In this document: one piece after another, positions 1-5,926 of the stretch
Numbering within the stretch: position 1 is the first letter of the stretch
Layout: each line of letters opens with the position of its first letter
Source: Candidatus Limnocylindria bacterium
GTDB lineage: Bacteria; Chloroflexota; Limnocylindria; QHBO01
NCBI GenBank assembly: GCA_030146365.1
Contig: JASLBU010000279.1
Coordinates: forward strand, 1 to 6,142
Direction of reading: 5' to 3'
DNA: 6,142 nt
The notes under the pieces: generated by a model
Databases searched by the model: none
What the model was told of the DNA's origin: nothing
Seen by the model: the letters and a program-made list of their open reading frames with translations, nothing else
Position numbers and translations under genes: made by a program

Positions 1-1
1 G

Positions 2-175
2 ATGCTCGAGTACGGCGTCTCGCCGTGGGACATGGCCGCGCCCCACATCATCGTCACGGAGGCCGGCGGCCGCATGACGGATCTCGAAGGCCGCTCGTCG
101 TGGTCCGGTCCCCAGTCGCTGACGACGAATGGCATCCTTCATGATCGGGTGCTGGAGATGCTCCGGTCGACATGA
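2..175 (+). CDS. Inositol monophosphatase family phosphatase, probably histidinol-phosphatase (3' end only)
   Basis: The last 57 residues of a gene cut by the left edge. The visible part contains PWDMAAPHIIVTEAGGRMTD, the conserved C-terminal motif of the inositol monophosphatase superfamily. Asp of the WD pair (bases 29-31) is a metal ligand in this family, and EAGG-x-x-TD-x-x-G follows it. The ending with TTNGILHD is typical of the IMPase-type histidinol-phosphatases (HisN) of high-GC bacteria, which remove phosphate from L-histidinol phosphate in histidine synthesis. Inositol-1-phosphatase or a related sugar phosphatase cannot be excluded, because the substrate-determining N-terminal part is missing. 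The stop codon overlaps the next start as ATGA, so the kinase is probably translated from the same mRNA. Family assignment is firm; the exact substrate is inferred. Confidence 0.8.
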   Translation: MLEYGVSPWDMAAPHIIVTEAGGRMTDLEGRSSWSGPQSLTTNGILHDRVLEMLRST

Positions 176-1713
176 CGACCGGCGGGGGAGGACGAGCGGC
201 AGGCCACGGGGTGGACGTGGCGCTGACGTTCCTCGCCATTGGACTCGTCATCCTGACGATCTTCGTGGTGGCGGTGCCGAATGCCGCTCCGGCGGTCGTC
301 AATGATCGACTCGACGTCGCGATCGTCACGGCGGCGCTGCTGGTGTCGGGTGCCGTCGCGGCGCTCGACTTTGCGCGGAGCCGAGTGGCCCACGACCCCG
401 CGGCCCTGTTCCGTTCCTCGGCGTTCGCGGTGCTCGCTCTTCTCAACGGCTTGACGCTCCTCACCGGACTCATCGGTTTCGAGCGGATGCTTGACGCCAC
501 GCTCGACCAGCCGGGTCAGCTCCCCGTGGTCGCCGGCGTGGTCGCGCGGAGCGTCGCGTCAGTCCTGCTCGTACTGGGCGGTTGGCTTGCGATCAGCCGT
601 GGAGCCACGTCGCTCCGGCCAGCGGTCGTGTTGACGGTGCCGGTGGCGCTCGTGCTTGTCCTGGTGCTCGCCGCGGCGGTCTTCCGCGCCGCGCTTCCGC
701 CCTTGATTCCGTTGTCGCTGCTCCGAGACATTGCCGCTGAGCCCACGGAGATTCTCGACGTCCGGTCCGCGCCAGCGCTGCTGATCCTCCAGACCCTGAT
801 CGGCGTCGCGTTCTTCGCTGCCGCGGTGCTTGCCCGCCGGGCGTTTCGCCGAAGCGGGCGAGCCGCCGATGCGTTGCTGGCTGCCGGACTGCTCGTCGCG
901 GCCTTCAGCCAGGTGCACAGCGCCATTCATCCAGGAAGCTATGCGAGCCTGGTCACGGTCGCCGACTTCCTCCGCCTCGTCTTCTACGCCATGCTTCTCG
1001 TCGGGGTGGTCGCCGAGAGCCGGGACGACCTCGCGGATCTGCGCCGGGCGACGATGGAGGTTCGCCGGCTGGCCGAGGCGCAGTTTGCCGCGGTCGCGCT
1101 GGAGGAGCGCGCCCGCCTGGCGCGCGAGATCCACGATGGCCTGGCCCAGGACCTGTGGTACGCCAAGCTCAAGCAGAGCCGCCTGGCGCAGATCGGGCAG
1201 TTCTCCGGCGAGACCCAGCAGCTCAGCGAGGAGGTCAACACGGCGATTGACAACGCACTGGCGGAGGCGCGGAACGCTGTCGCCGCCATGCGTCAGGGCG
1301 CCGAGTCCGGCCCGCTCCTCGAGCTGTTGGGTCGACTTGTCGACGACTTCGCCGATCGCTTCGCACTGCGCGCGGAGCTCAGTGTTGATGGGCCGTCGCC
1401 GGAGCTCGGCCCCCGCGCCCAGGCCGAGGTGTTGCGCATCGTCCAGGAGGCACTGACCAACGTGCGGAAGCATGCGGACGCCACCGTCGTGCGCGTCAAC
1501 GTGTCGACCGATGGAGGCCTTCGCTTGACGATCGCCGACAATGGCCGCGGGTTTCGGCCAGAGGCCCTGGCGTCGGGGTTCGGCCTCGAGAGCATGCGCC
1601 AGCGTGCGGAGGTCATCGGCGCGGATCTGAACGTCGAGTCCGAGCCGCAGAACGGCACGCGGGTCCAGTTGGTCATGCGGAACACGGGAAGGAGGGGAGC
1701 CGGTGAACGGTGA
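172..1713 (+). CDS. Polytopic membrane sensor histidine kinase, NarL/LiaS-type (HisKA_3 + HATPase_c)
   Basis: A 513-residue sensor kinase expected to autophosphorylate on His and pass phosphate to the response regulator encoded next to it. The N-terminal half is an integral-membrane sensor with about eight hydrophobic segments (approximately 14-36, 47-66, 81-103, 118-140, 150-172, 200-221, 233-250, 263-283). I do not recognise a named sensory domain in it. A linker helix leads to a HisKA_3 dimerisation domain with REIHDGLAQDL, phospho-acceptor His321. The HATPase_c domain follows: N-box EALTNVRKHA (Asn430), G1 box DNGRGF (Asp456) and G2 box GFGLESM (from 469). All catalytic motifs are intact. 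The chosen ATG overlaps the upstream stop (ATGA); a GGAG at 154-157 is rather far away, so coupling is likely. A GTG at 211 would remove 13 polar residues and is a possible alternative. The signal sensed is unknown. Confidence 0.93.
   Translation: MTTGGGGRAAGHGVDVALTFLAIGLVILTIFVVAVPNAAPAVVNDRLDVAIVTAALLVSGAVAALDFARSRVAHDPAALFRSSAFAVLALLNGLTLLTGLIGFERMLDATLDQPGQLPVVAGVVARSVASVLLVLGGWLAISRGATSLRPAVVLTVPVALVLVLVLAAAVFRAALPPLIPLSLLRDIAAEPTEILDVRSAPALLILQTLIGVAFFAAAVLARRAFRRSGRAADALLAAGLLVAAFSQVHSAIHPGSYASLVTVADFLRLVFYAMLLVGVVAESRDDLADLRRATMEVRRLAEAQFAAVALEERARLAREIHDGLAQDLWYAKLKQSRLAQIGQFSGETQQLSEEVNTAIDNALAEARNAVAAMRQGAESGPLLELLGRLVDDFADRFALRAELSVDGPSPELGPRAQAEVLRIVQEALTNVRKHADATVVRVNVSTDGGLRLTIADNGRGFRPEALASGFGLESMRQRAEVIGADLNVESEPQNGTRVQLVMRNTGRRGAGER
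1689..1695 (+). promoter_or_regulatory. Perfect Shine-Dalgarno site of the response regulator gene
   Basis: AAGGAGG lies inside the 3' end of the kinase gene, seven bases before the GTG at 1703. It decides the start of the response regulator: the in-frame ATG at 1721 has no comparable site at a proper distance. The position means ribosomes can enter here while the kinase is still being translated. Confidence 0.85.
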
Positions 1714-2356
1714 TCGGCCGATGCGCATCATGCTCGTCGACGACCATGCGCTCGTGCGGTCGGCCATCCGGCAGGCACTGAATGCCCCGGACATCGAGGT
1801 GGTGGGCGAAGCGTCCAGCGCGGAGGACGCGATCGCCTTGGCGACCTCCCTTCGTCCCGATCTTCTGCTCCTCGACATCGACCTGCCCGGGTTGAGCGGC
1901 CTCGAGGCCGTGCGCGAGTTGGCGCCGCGGCTGCCGGACACCAAGATCGTGATGCTGACCGTCTCGACCGATCGCCGCGATCTTCTGGGCGCGGTCCGCC
2001 ACGGTGCCGCCGGCTACCTCACCAAGGACCTGACGGGCGACGCCCTCCTGCGGGCTATCCGCGGCATCCGGGAGGGCGACCTGCCGATGTCGCGCGCGCA
2101 CGCCGCCACGGTGATGGAGCACCTGCAGCGCACGGCGCGATCATCCCCATCGAACCAGGGCGACCCGCTGGACGGTGTCCTGAGCGGGCGCGAGACGGAG
2201 GTGCTTCGGCTGCTTTCAGAGGGCATGACCGACCGCGAGATCGCCAGCGCCTTGGCCATCTCGCCGCGCACCGTCGAGAGCCACGTCAGCAGCCTGCTGC
2301 GGAAGCTGGATGTCAAAAATCGCGCCGAGGCCGCCCAGCGCTACCGGGCCGGCTGA
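1703..2356 (+). CDS. NarL/LuxR-family response regulator
   Basis: A 217-residue DNA-binding response regulator, the expected partner of the kinase encoded just upstream with an 11-bp overlap. The receiver domain (about 7-124) has the acidic pair Asp13-Asp14, phospho-acceptor Asp58 in LLLLDIDLPGLSG, the switch residue Thr86 and Lys108. The C-terminal LuxR-type helix-turn-helix (about 159-214) begins LSGRETEVLRLLSEG and contains the recognition helix region SPRTVESHVSSLLRKL. Length and layout are standard for the NarL family. The GTG start is chosen because of the perfect ribosome binding site in front of it. Starting at the ATG at 1721 would lose six residues before the first beta strand. The target promoters are unknown; the duplicated dyads at 3354-3434 are one candidate by proximity only. 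Confidence 0.95.
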   Translation: MNGDRPMRIMLVDDHALVRSAIRQALNAPDIEVVGEASSAEDAIALATSLRPDLLLLDIDLPGLSGLEAVRELAPRLPDTKIVMLTVSTDRRDLLGAVRHGAAGYLTKDLTGDALLRAIRGIREGDLPMSRAHAATVMEHLQRTARSSPSNQGDPLDGVLSGRETEVLRLLSEGMTDREIASALAISPRTVESHVSSLLRKLDVKNRAEAAQRYRAG

Positions 2357-2373
2357 GCGCCGTCAGCCTCGGC
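2348..2373. terminator. Candidate bidirectional hairpin between convergent genes
   Basis: GGCTGA (2351-2356) and TCAGCC (2363-2368) form a perfect 6-bp inverted repeat around a 6-base loop. GCC (2348-2350) and GGC (2371-2373) can extend the stem past a 2-base bulge. Both stop codons lie in the arms: TGA of the response regulator and TGA of the minus-strand gene. No T tract follows on either strand, so it is not a classic intrinsic terminator. It may act as a weak bidirectional end or an RNA 3' stabiliser. Confidence 0.4.
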
Positions 2374-2812
2374 GGGTGATCTTCCGCACCAGGCGAAACA
2401 GCGGGCCGACCTGCTTGGGCTTCGGCTCCTGCATGCGACGCCACGCCAGCTCCTGGCCGATGGCGGCCTGGAGGCCGGCGTGGTTGCGCTCGGGCTGGAT
2501 CGGAATGGCAACTTTTTCCCCGGATCGCCAGAGGCGAACCTCGGCAGTCGCCTCTTCGTAGGCTTCCTGCGCCATGGCGAGCGAGGCGAGATCGGCCGCT
2601 CGGCCGCTGTTGGCCGCCCGCATTGCGGCCGTCCATTCGTCACGCGCGGCGGCGTAGCGTGCCTCCGCCTCCTCGGGAGAGCGAGGGCTGCTCGGGGCGC
2701 CGGGCGCCCCGTCCTGCGCGGGTCGCTGTGCCGGGGCCGGCGCCTCCGCTGGGGTGCTGCCTGTCGTCGGCACCGCATCGGTGCGGCTTTCGGTCGCTCG
2801 ACGGAGGGTCAT
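2363..2812 (-). CDS. Unrecognised 149-residue protein, disordered N-terminus plus helical core and basic tail
   Basis: I do not recognise a family. Three parts are visible. Residues 1-45 are rich in Ala, Pro, Thr and Ser and probably disordered. Residues about 46-96 are Ala/Glu-rich and should be helical (EEAEARYAAARDEW, then LASLAMAQEAYEEATAEVRLW), possibly coiled coil. Residues 97-149 contain SGEKVAIPI, QAAIGQELAWRRM and a strongly basic end, PLFRLVRKITRRG. There is no signal peptide or membrane span, so a cytosolic location is expected; the basic amphipathic tail could touch a membrane or nucleic acid. Its ATG overlaps the stop of the GRAM-like gene (ATGA), and no good ribosome binding site is visible, so translation is probably coupled. 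The two products may work together; that is inference from coupling alone. Confidence 0.75.
   Translation of the reverse strand: MTLRRATESRTDAVPTTGSTPAEAPAPAQRPAQDGAPGAPSSPRSPEEAEARYAAARDEWTAAMRAANSGRAADLASLAMAQEAYEEATAEVRLWRSGEKVAIPIQPERNHAGLQAAIGQELAWRRMQEPKPKQVGPLFRLVRKITRRG
2693..2711. repeat. Perfect 19-bp GC-only palindrome inside a coding region
   Basis: Nine-base arms (CGGGGCGCC and GGCGCCCCG) around a single G. It lies within the Ala/Pro/Gly-rich N-terminal part of the minus-strand 149-residue gene. The low-complexity coding sequence is enough to explain it, but the RNA would fold into a very stable hairpin early in that gene. Confidence 0.5.
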
Positions 2813-3270
2813 GCTCGCAGCTCGCGCATCAGCGCCGCAATCTCGGCACGGAGGAGGCGGGGCCGGTCAAGATCGAGCGACAGGCCCTCACCATCCGGGA
2901 GTGACAGGAGCAGGCGTTCGCCCGCCAGGGAACTTTCCAAGATATCGGTCAATCTCACGCTCATCACCACCTGTCCCAGGTGGATGAGCCGACGCGATGT
3001 GAGGTACAGGGTTCCCCCATATCCCAGCGCGGCTTCGCCACCGGGTGCTCTCAATATCGCATTCCTACGCAAGGCGTGTACCAGCTCGCCCTCGAGCAGG
3101 TGCGGTGCGACGTTTTCATCGGCGTGAATTTCGGGGACCGGCATGACGAGGAAGCTGTCCCGCGCCAGGCTGGCGGCGGCCTCATCAGCTTGCGCACGCT
3201 CCGCGGCGCTGCGTGCGTCGCGCAGCGCGGGACGTTCCTCCGTGACCGATCCGACCGGGCCAGGTGACAT
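2809..3270 (-). CDS. GRAM/bacterial-PH-like domain protein
   Basis: A soluble protein of about 153 residues. The first 35 residues are polar and Ala/Glu-rich. From about residue 39 a compact domain follows: FLVMPVPEIHADENVAPHLLEGELVHAL, then an ILRAP turn, then GGTLYLTSRRLIHLG (85-99). The L-x-LT-x-RRL-I/L pattern marks GRAM and bacterial PH-like folds, where it forms a beta hairpin. Further strands (MSVRLTDILES, RLLLSLPDGEGLSLDL) and a C-terminal helix (RLLRAEIAALMREL) complete that architecture. Such folds bind lipids or partner proteins; no ligand can be deduced here. The frame stays open upstream to 3624, but that extension crosses the divergent control region and the next gene's signal peptide. 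ATG at 3270 is chosen for an AGGA seven bases upstream; ATG at 3297 or 3333 are alternatives adding 9 or 21 residues. It is translationally coupled (ATGA) to the downstream small gene. Confidence 0.72.
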   Translation of the reverse strand: MSPGPVGSVTEERPALRDARSAAERAQADEAAASLARDSFLVMPVPEIHADENVAPHLLEGELVHALRRNAILRAPGGEAALGYGGTLYLTSRRLIHLGQVVMSVRLTDILESSLAGERLLLSLPDGEGLSLDLDRPRLLRAEIAALMRELRA

Positions 3271-3306
3271 GTCCTGGTCCTGCTCTCGCGACTGCATGTC
3301 CCCACG

Positions 3307-3328
3307 GTACGGAAGCGACGACCCGGAG
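3307..3328. promoter_or_regulatory. Degenerate third copy of the GTACGGA-N8-TCCGTAC dyad
   Basis: The left half-site GTACGGA (3307-3313) is identical to that of the best dyad. Eight bases later stands CCCGGAG, which matches the right half-site TCCGTAC at only four of seven positions. It lies close to the start of the minus-strand operon. It could be a half-site or a decayed operator; alone it would not be convincing. Confidence 0.35.
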
Positions 3329-3350
3329 AGCATCCGCAGTTCTACGGAGA

Positions 3351-3356
3351 ATGGTA
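3351..3356 (-). promoter_or_regulatory. Weak -10 candidate for the minus-strand operon
   Basis: TACCAT on the minus strand, in the correct region for the GRAM-like gene and directly overlapping the edge of a dyad operator. I see no convincing -35 hexamer at 16-18 bases. If used, transcripts would start near 3344, giving a leader of some 74 bases to the ATG at 3270, or 11 bases to the ATG at 3333. Confidence 0.25.
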
Positions 3357-3375
3357 CTGAATCAAGACTCCGTAC
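3354..3375. promoter_or_regulatory. Dyad operator candidate, copy 1
   Basis: GTACTGA (3354-3360), eight spacer bases, TCCGTAC (3369-3375). The arms pair at six of seven positions. The same layout recurs 59 bp downstream with different spacer bases, so the conserved part is exactly the two arms, as expected for binding of a dimeric regulator. It lies between the divergent minus-strand operon and the large secreted-protein gene. Confidence 0.6.
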
Positions 3376-3412
3376 CGGCTCGAGCCGTCCAGCACCACGC
3401 GGGCCGATCCGG

Positions 3413-3434
3413 GTACGGAGTTGGAAATCCGTAC
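3413..3434. promoter_or_regulatory. Dyad operator candidate, copy 2 (perfect 7-bp arms)
   Basis: GTACGGA (3413-3419) and TCCGTAC (3428-3434) are perfect inverted repeats separated by eight bases. This is the best copy of the element and lies 105 bases upstream of the secreted-protein start. It overlaps the ECF-like promoter candidate described separately, so a protein bound here could block or recruit RNA polymerase. Confidence 0.65.
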
Positions 3435-3450
3435 TCCACTCAGTACGTCC
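3423..3450 (+). promoter_or_regulatory. ECF-sigma-like promoter candidate for the secreted-protein gene
   Basis: GGAAAT (3423-3428) and CGTCC (3446-3450) are separated by 17 bases. This resembles the general ECF sigma-factor pattern (GGAAC-type -35, CGTC/CGTA-type -10). Transcription would start near 3456, leaving a leader of about 80 bases. A small dyad, GTACT (3431-3435) and AGTAC (3442-3446), sits in the spacer. No sigma-70-type promoter looks better. The match is suggestive only. Confidence 0.3.
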
Positions 3451-3527
3451 ACGGATTCCGCAATTCACCGGCTCGCGGATGATCCCGGCAATCGGCCGGA
3501 CTGTGCCGCCGGCCAGCACTGAGGGGT

Positions 3528-3532
3528 AAGGA
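3528..3532 (+). promoter_or_regulatory. Ribosome binding site of the secreted-protein gene
   Basis: AAGGA with six bases before the ATG at 3539. It fixes this start, which also gives a complete signal peptide. Confidence 0.75.
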
Positions 3533-3538
3533 ATCATC

Positions 3539-5716
3539 ATGTTTCGTAGGACACTCGGACGAGCCCTGTCGCTTGCGACAGTCGCCTCGCTCCTCATGAC
3601 GACGGTCGTCTTCGCAGATGACATCGTCGCCGAAGCTCAGGACAGCGTTACGAACGGCAACGCGACGAACGTGTTCCTGTCGTCGGACAACGGGCTCACC
3701 CAGAGCTTCGAAGTGGCCCTCGCCATCGAGTGTGCGGATCGCACGCACATCGCAGGCAACACGACCATCAGCATGAGCTCCGCATCAAGCATTCCGGCGG
3801 GCGGATCTCTCTCGGCAGAATCTGTCACCATCGTCAAGCCGGCTGGATGGCCTGCAGATACTTCCCGGTGCGGCTCGACGTCGATGACGGCCTATGGCAG
3901 CAGCACTGTGACGGTAACCGCGCCGGCCGCCGTCGAGCTCGACAAGGAATACACCTTCCAGCTCCGCTGGAGCTCAAGCGACCCTGACGCCACGAGCGGC
4001 GACGCCGACGTCAGCATCAAGTTCACCGTCACTGGGACTGGCTCCGGTGGTGGCGGGACCGATCCGGATCCATGCGAAGGCGCAGCTGTTGCCACGCCGG
4101 CAATCAGCTCTGATCCCGCTGGCCCCAATGGCTTGAACAACTGGTACACCAGCGTGCCGACGGTGTCGGCGACGACCGCAACTACCGGCGCCACGGTCCA
4201 GTACTCGACGAACGGCACCACCTGGACGTCTACTGCCCCAACGCTCGCCAACGGCACCACCACGGTCTCGGCGAAGGCAACCCACGACACGTGCTCCGGC
4301 GTTGAGTCGGCCGTCGCCACCCGCGAATTCAAGGTTGACACGACCGCTCCGCTAATCACGTTCGAGGGCCAGACCCCCGACGGCTGGACAAACGGATCGG
4401 TGGTCCTCGAGTGGAGCTGCTCCGACGCAACATCTAGCGTCGTCGCACCCACGATCACAAAGACCATCAGCGCTGAAGGACAGAACCAGCAAGAGAGCGC
4501 GACGTGCACGAACGGCGCTGGCCTGACCGCGTCGAGCACTGACGGCGACGCCGACATCGATCTGACGGCGCCGACCATCACCGCTAGTGTCGCTCCGTAT
4601 GTCCCCGGCAACTGGACGAACCAGGACGTCCTCGTTGACTTCACCTGCGCGGACAACGTCGGAGGCTCCGGCATCCCCGCGGGCAACAACACGGTTGCAG
4701 ACGTGACCGTTGACACGAGCGCCGCCGACCAGAGTGTTACGAGCACCGGCACGTGCACCGACGCTGCGGGCAACCCAGCTGCTCACGTCACGGTCTCCAA
4801 CATCGACATCGACAAGGTCAAGCCGCTGATCAGCGGATCCGTGACCCCAATCGACGGCAACAACGGCTGGCACAAGACCGCTCCGACCGTGAGCTTTACT
4901 TGCAGCGACGCGCTGTCGGGCCTGGCGAGCTGCCTGGTCAACGGAACGAGCAGCAGCTCTATCGTGCTCGGGGAGTCGGCGAGCGCCCAGACCATCAATG
5001 GGACGGCGACGGACAGCGCGGGCAACACCGAGACGGCTTCGGTCAGCAACCTGTACGTCGACCTCAGCGCCCCGCTGTTGAACGTCACCGACCCGAACAC
5101 GTCCACCTCCTTCAGCATCTGCGCTGGCGCAGCGCCGTCGCGGCCGAGCTTCGCCCCGTCGGACCTCATTTCGGGGATCGACAACGGGACCAGCGTGACC
5201 TACGACTCGTGGACCACGCCAACGACCGCCTCGGGCGTCGGCACGTACACCTACACCGCCAATGCTCAGGACCTGGCCGGGCACACTGCGAGCTCGTCGC
5301 AGAACTACTCGGTGAGCTACGGCACGACGGCGAACGGTGGAGCGTTCAGTGGAGTCCTCCAGCCGGTCAACGCCGACGGGACGAGCCGCTTCAAGACCGG
5401 TAGCACAGTGCCGATCAAGTTCCGGCTCATGTGCGGCACCACGTCCATCAGCAATGCGGTCGCAGCGCTGACGGTCCGCCGCCTGGACGGCACGCCCGAC
5501 GCGGGCGAGCAGGAGGTCGTCTCGACCGCCGCGTCCACCACAGGCAACCTGTTCCGCTACAGCGCCGACGGTGCTCAGTACATCTTCAACCTGAACACCA
5601 AGGCCCCGTACACCTACGGCACGACGAGCACCTCGTTCTCGGCGGGCACGTACCAGTTCACGATCACCCTCGACAGTGGAGAGAAGTACAGCTTCAACTT
5701 CCAGCTCGTGAAGTAG
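3539..5716 (+). CDS. Secreted multi-domain protein with Ig-like repeats and C-terminal PxKF domain
   Basis: A 725-residue exported protein. Residues 1-26 are a Sec signal peptide (MFRRTLGR, hydrophobic core, cleavage likely after VFA). Residues 27-165 form a Thr/Ser-rich, probably beta-sheet domain with Cys65 and Cys111. A flexible linker GSGGGGTDPDP follows (from about 168). Then come Ig-like repeats of about 74-84 residues. Their junctions read DTTAP (267), DLTAP (341), DKVKP (425) and DLSAP (508), and each begins with an NW/GW-x-x-x-x-P/V motif and C-S/A-D. Cysteine pairs 294/323, 370/406 and 455/465 probably form disulfides. The C-terminus (about 605-725) is a PxKF domain: STVPIKFRL with Pro625-Lys627-Phe628, ending GTYQFTITLDSGEKYSF. 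Such proteins act outside the cell; adhesion or surface binding is plausible but not shown. There is no LPXTG motif, C-terminal membrane span or enzymatic motif. It is probably monocistronic, with a terminator directly after it. Confidence 0.93.
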   Translation: MFRRTLGRALSLATVASLLMTTVVFADDIVAEAQDSVTNGNATNVFLSSDNGLTQSFEVALAIECADRTHIAGNTTISMSSASSIPAGGSLSAESVTIVKPAGWPADTSRCGSTSMTAYGSSTVTVTAPAAVELDKEYTFQLRWSSSDPDATSGDADVSIKFTVTGTGSGGGGTDPDPCEGAAVATPAISSDPAGPNGLNNWYTSVPTVSATTATTGATVQYSTNGTTWTSTAPTLANGTTTVSAKATHDTCSGVESAVATREFKVDTTAPLITFEGQTPDGWTNGSVVLEWSCSDATSSVVAPTITKTISAEGQNQQESATCTNGAGLTASSTDGDADIDLTAPTITASVAPYVPGNWTNQDVLVDFTCADNVGGSGIPAGNNTVADVTVDTSAADQSVTSTGTCTDAAGNPAAHVTVSNIDIDKVKPLISGSVTPIDGNNGWHKTAPTVSFTCSDALSGLASCLVNGTSSSSIVLGESASAQTINGTATDSAGNTETASVSNLYVDLSAPLLNVTDPNTSTSFSICAGAAPSRPSFAPSDLISGIDNGTSVTYDSWTTPTTASGVGTYTYTANAQDLAGHTASSSQNYSVSYGTTANGGAFSGVLQPVNADGTSRFKTGSTVPIKFRLMCGTTSISNAVAALTVRRLDGTPDAGEQEVVSTAASTTGNLFRYSADGAQYIFNLNTKAPYTYGTTSTSFSAGTYQFTITLDSGEKYSFNFQLVK

Positions 5717-5735
5717 TCTTCTTCCCTCCTCAGCG

Positions 5736-5775
5736 CCATGAGAGGCTCGGCCGAGTGCCGGGCTTCTCATGGTTT
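5736..5775 (+). terminator. Strong intrinsic terminator-like hairpin after the secreted-protein gene
   Basis: The arms 5736-5751 and 5757-5772 pair over 16 bp, with 14 Watson-Crick pairs and two G-U wobbles, closing a 5-base loop CGAGT. The outer arms CCATGAGA and TCTCATGG are perfect. TTT follows at 5773-5775; the T tract is short but the stem is long. It starts 20 bases after the stop codon, as expected for the end of a single-gene transcript. Confidence 0.8.
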
Positions 5776-5880
5776 GCGATGGTGCGGCGGCACGGAAGGC
5801 GGTGCTTTCGCTCGTTGTTGACTGTCGGGTCCGCCATGGCCGCAGGCGCCTTCCCGTCACCGTCCATGGAGGTGCCCTTG

Positions 5881-5909
5881 TTCTCCCGGCCGCCCGTGTG
5901 GCATACCAT
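5881..5909 (+). promoter_or_regulatory. Weak promoter candidate for the 69-residue gene
   Basis: TACCAT (5904-5909) could be a -10 element, with TTCTCC (5881-5886) 17 bases upstream as a poor -35. The start point would fall near 5916, only about ten bases before the ATG. That fits the lack of a Shine-Dalgarno site and would suggest a very short leader. The rest of the 210-base gap (5717-5926) holds the terminator hairpin and a small imperfect dyad around TCCATGGA (5863-5870). Confidence 0.3.
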
Positions 5910-5926
5910 CTGCGATCGCGTCGAAC

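Noticed and set aside
559..1944. Long minus-strand open frame antisense to the kinase (461 codons)
   Set aside because: It mirrors a high-GC coding gene; the translation is Arg/Gly/Ser-rich without domains, while the plus frame carries all kinase motifs.
2480..3127. Plus-strand open frame opposite the two small minus-strand genes
   Set aside because: Arg/Ser-rich translation without domains; the minus strand shows a PH-like pattern and an ATGA gene overlap.
3353..3434. Reading the repeated GTAC elements as a short CRISPR-like or tandem repeat array
   Set aside because: Only two good copies, no constant spacing of a third, and the conserved part is the dyad arms rather than a whole repeat unit.
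3298..3624. N-terminal extension of the GRAM-like gene up to 3624 on the minus strand
   Set aside because: It would run through the divergent control region and the signal peptide of the neighbouring gene; codon third-base GC drops upstream of about 3333 and no conserved motif appears there.
5818..5823. TTGACT resembling a -35 hexamer
   Set aside because: No plausible -10 element lies 16-18 bases downstream, and it is about 100 bases from the next start codon.
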